Position numbers and translations under genes: made by a program
Shown here: positions 63,782 to 64,000 of the stretch, piece after piece
Layout: every line of letters begins with the position of its first letter
Position numbering within the stretch: the first letter of the stretch is position 1
NCBI RefSeq assembly: GCF_002931075.1
Contig: NZ_PSTQ01000013.1
Span: 51,017 to 115,016 of the forward strand
Direction: 5' to 3'
Length of the DNA stretch: 64,000 bases
Source: Pseudoclavibacter sp. AY1F1
GTDB taxonomy: Bacteria > Actinomycetota > Actinomycetes > Actinomycetales > Microbacteriaceae
Notes under the pieces: generated by a model
Told to the model about the DNA's origin: nothing
Database searches by the model: none
The model's input: only the letters and a program-made list of their open reading frames with translations

Positions 63782-64000
63782 TCAGAACGGTGGTTCATCT
63801 GCTGCTGACGTCCTCGGAGTCCCGGCAGCGGGCGGAGTCGTCCCACCGCTCAAGGACGACGTCTCCCCCGGCCTGATGCGGTCGTCGCTGGGTGTGAAGT
63901 GGACGTTGTTGGGTGTGGAAGAGACGTTGTTGGGTGTGGAGTAGACGTCGTGGTGTTCGGGTTGGTCGGTGAGGGTTTTGCCGCTGGGGGTGCGGAGTTG
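63782..64000 (-). CDS. 3' end of a probable DUF222/HNH endonuclease family gene, cut by the window
   Basis: An open frame enters from the right edge and stops at TGA 63782, giving 72 residues: QLRTPSGKTLTDQPEHHDVY, then two STPNNV repeats coded by a 21-bp DNA repeat, and a Thr/Pro/Ala-rich tail. The TPSGKTLTDQPE stretch resembles the end of DUF222-HNH proteins, which are abundant in Micrococcales, but no HNH motif is inside the window. After the TGA the same frame stays open for 160 codons through the minisatellite. Confidence 0.4.
   Translation of the reverse strand, partial: QLRTPSGKTLTDQPEHHDVYSTPNNVSSTPNNVHFTPSDDRIRPGETSSLSGGTTPPAAGTPRTSAADEPPF

Overview
The window reads as chromosomal DNA of a high-GC Gram-positive bacterium (Actinomycetota, most likely order Micrococcales, possibly Microbacteriaceae; the family call is inference). 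The support comes from gene content: MraZ at a cell-division locus, a PknL-type PASTA kinase beside an Rv2175c-type protein, a GarA/OdhI-type FHA protein beside FtsR, two mycothiol enzymes (mycothione reductase and S-(hydroxymethyl)mycothiol dehydrogenase), a RamB-type regulator beside aceA/aceB, a fused OleBC protein, and DUF3040, DUF3097 and DUF5997 proteins. Many genes start as leaderless transcripts with a TANNNT box 6-8 bases before the start codon, also an actinobacterial habit.

Layout. 1-9.7 kb: start of rsmH, mraZ with its operator, a DUF3040 membrane protein, a polyprenyl diphosphate synthase, the Rv2175c-like protein, pknL, aroG, an acyltransferase and a FadD15-like ligase. The same set of genes lies within Rv2165c-Rv2187 of Mycobacterium tuberculosis. 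9.6-15.1 kb: def, mtr and pyc. 15.1-24.6 kb: an orphan ParA, two MerR regulators (one FtsR), the FHA phosphoswitch protein, DUF3097, a CDP-alcohol phosphatidyltransferase, sbcD-sbcC and an S4 protein. 24.7-32.8 kb: a peptide/opine-type ABC importer operon ending in a large FAD protein and a DUF1684 protein. 32.9-35.2 kb: an esterase, a frameshifted VOC dioxygenase and a divergent MarR-helix-hairpin-helix fusion. 35.3-39.9 kb: the glyoxylate shunt (aceB, frameshifted aceA) and divergent ramB. 39.9-44.4 kb: two flavin monooxygenases and a cation/proton antiporter. 44.5-45.6 kb: a baeRF protein. 45.7-50.4 kb: oleA-oleBC-oleD for long-chain olefins, ending head-on against a large LuxR-type regulator. 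53-57 kb: mgtE and a short UvrA-like ABC protein. 57-61.2 kb: a DUF4031-HD protein divergent from a mycothiol dehydrogenase-MBL-flavoprotein operon. 61.3-63.2 kb: MOSC, DUF5997 and a LysR-type substrate-binding protein. The right edge has a 15-bp minisatellite and the 3' end of a probable DUF222/HNH protein.

The themes most worth following are: (1) leaderless starts on at least 14 genes; (2) tandem repeats placed exactly at gene ends, often containing the stop codon; (3) two single-base frameshifts within about 3.5 kb, in aceA and the VOC gene; (4) the ABC importer/FAD protein/DUF1684/flavin monooxygenase set as a possible uptake-and-oxidation system of unknown substrate; (5) the MarR-HhH fusion; and (6) the decayed pentapeptide-coding array at the right end. 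No tRNA, rRNA, CRISPR array, transposase or prophage gene was found.
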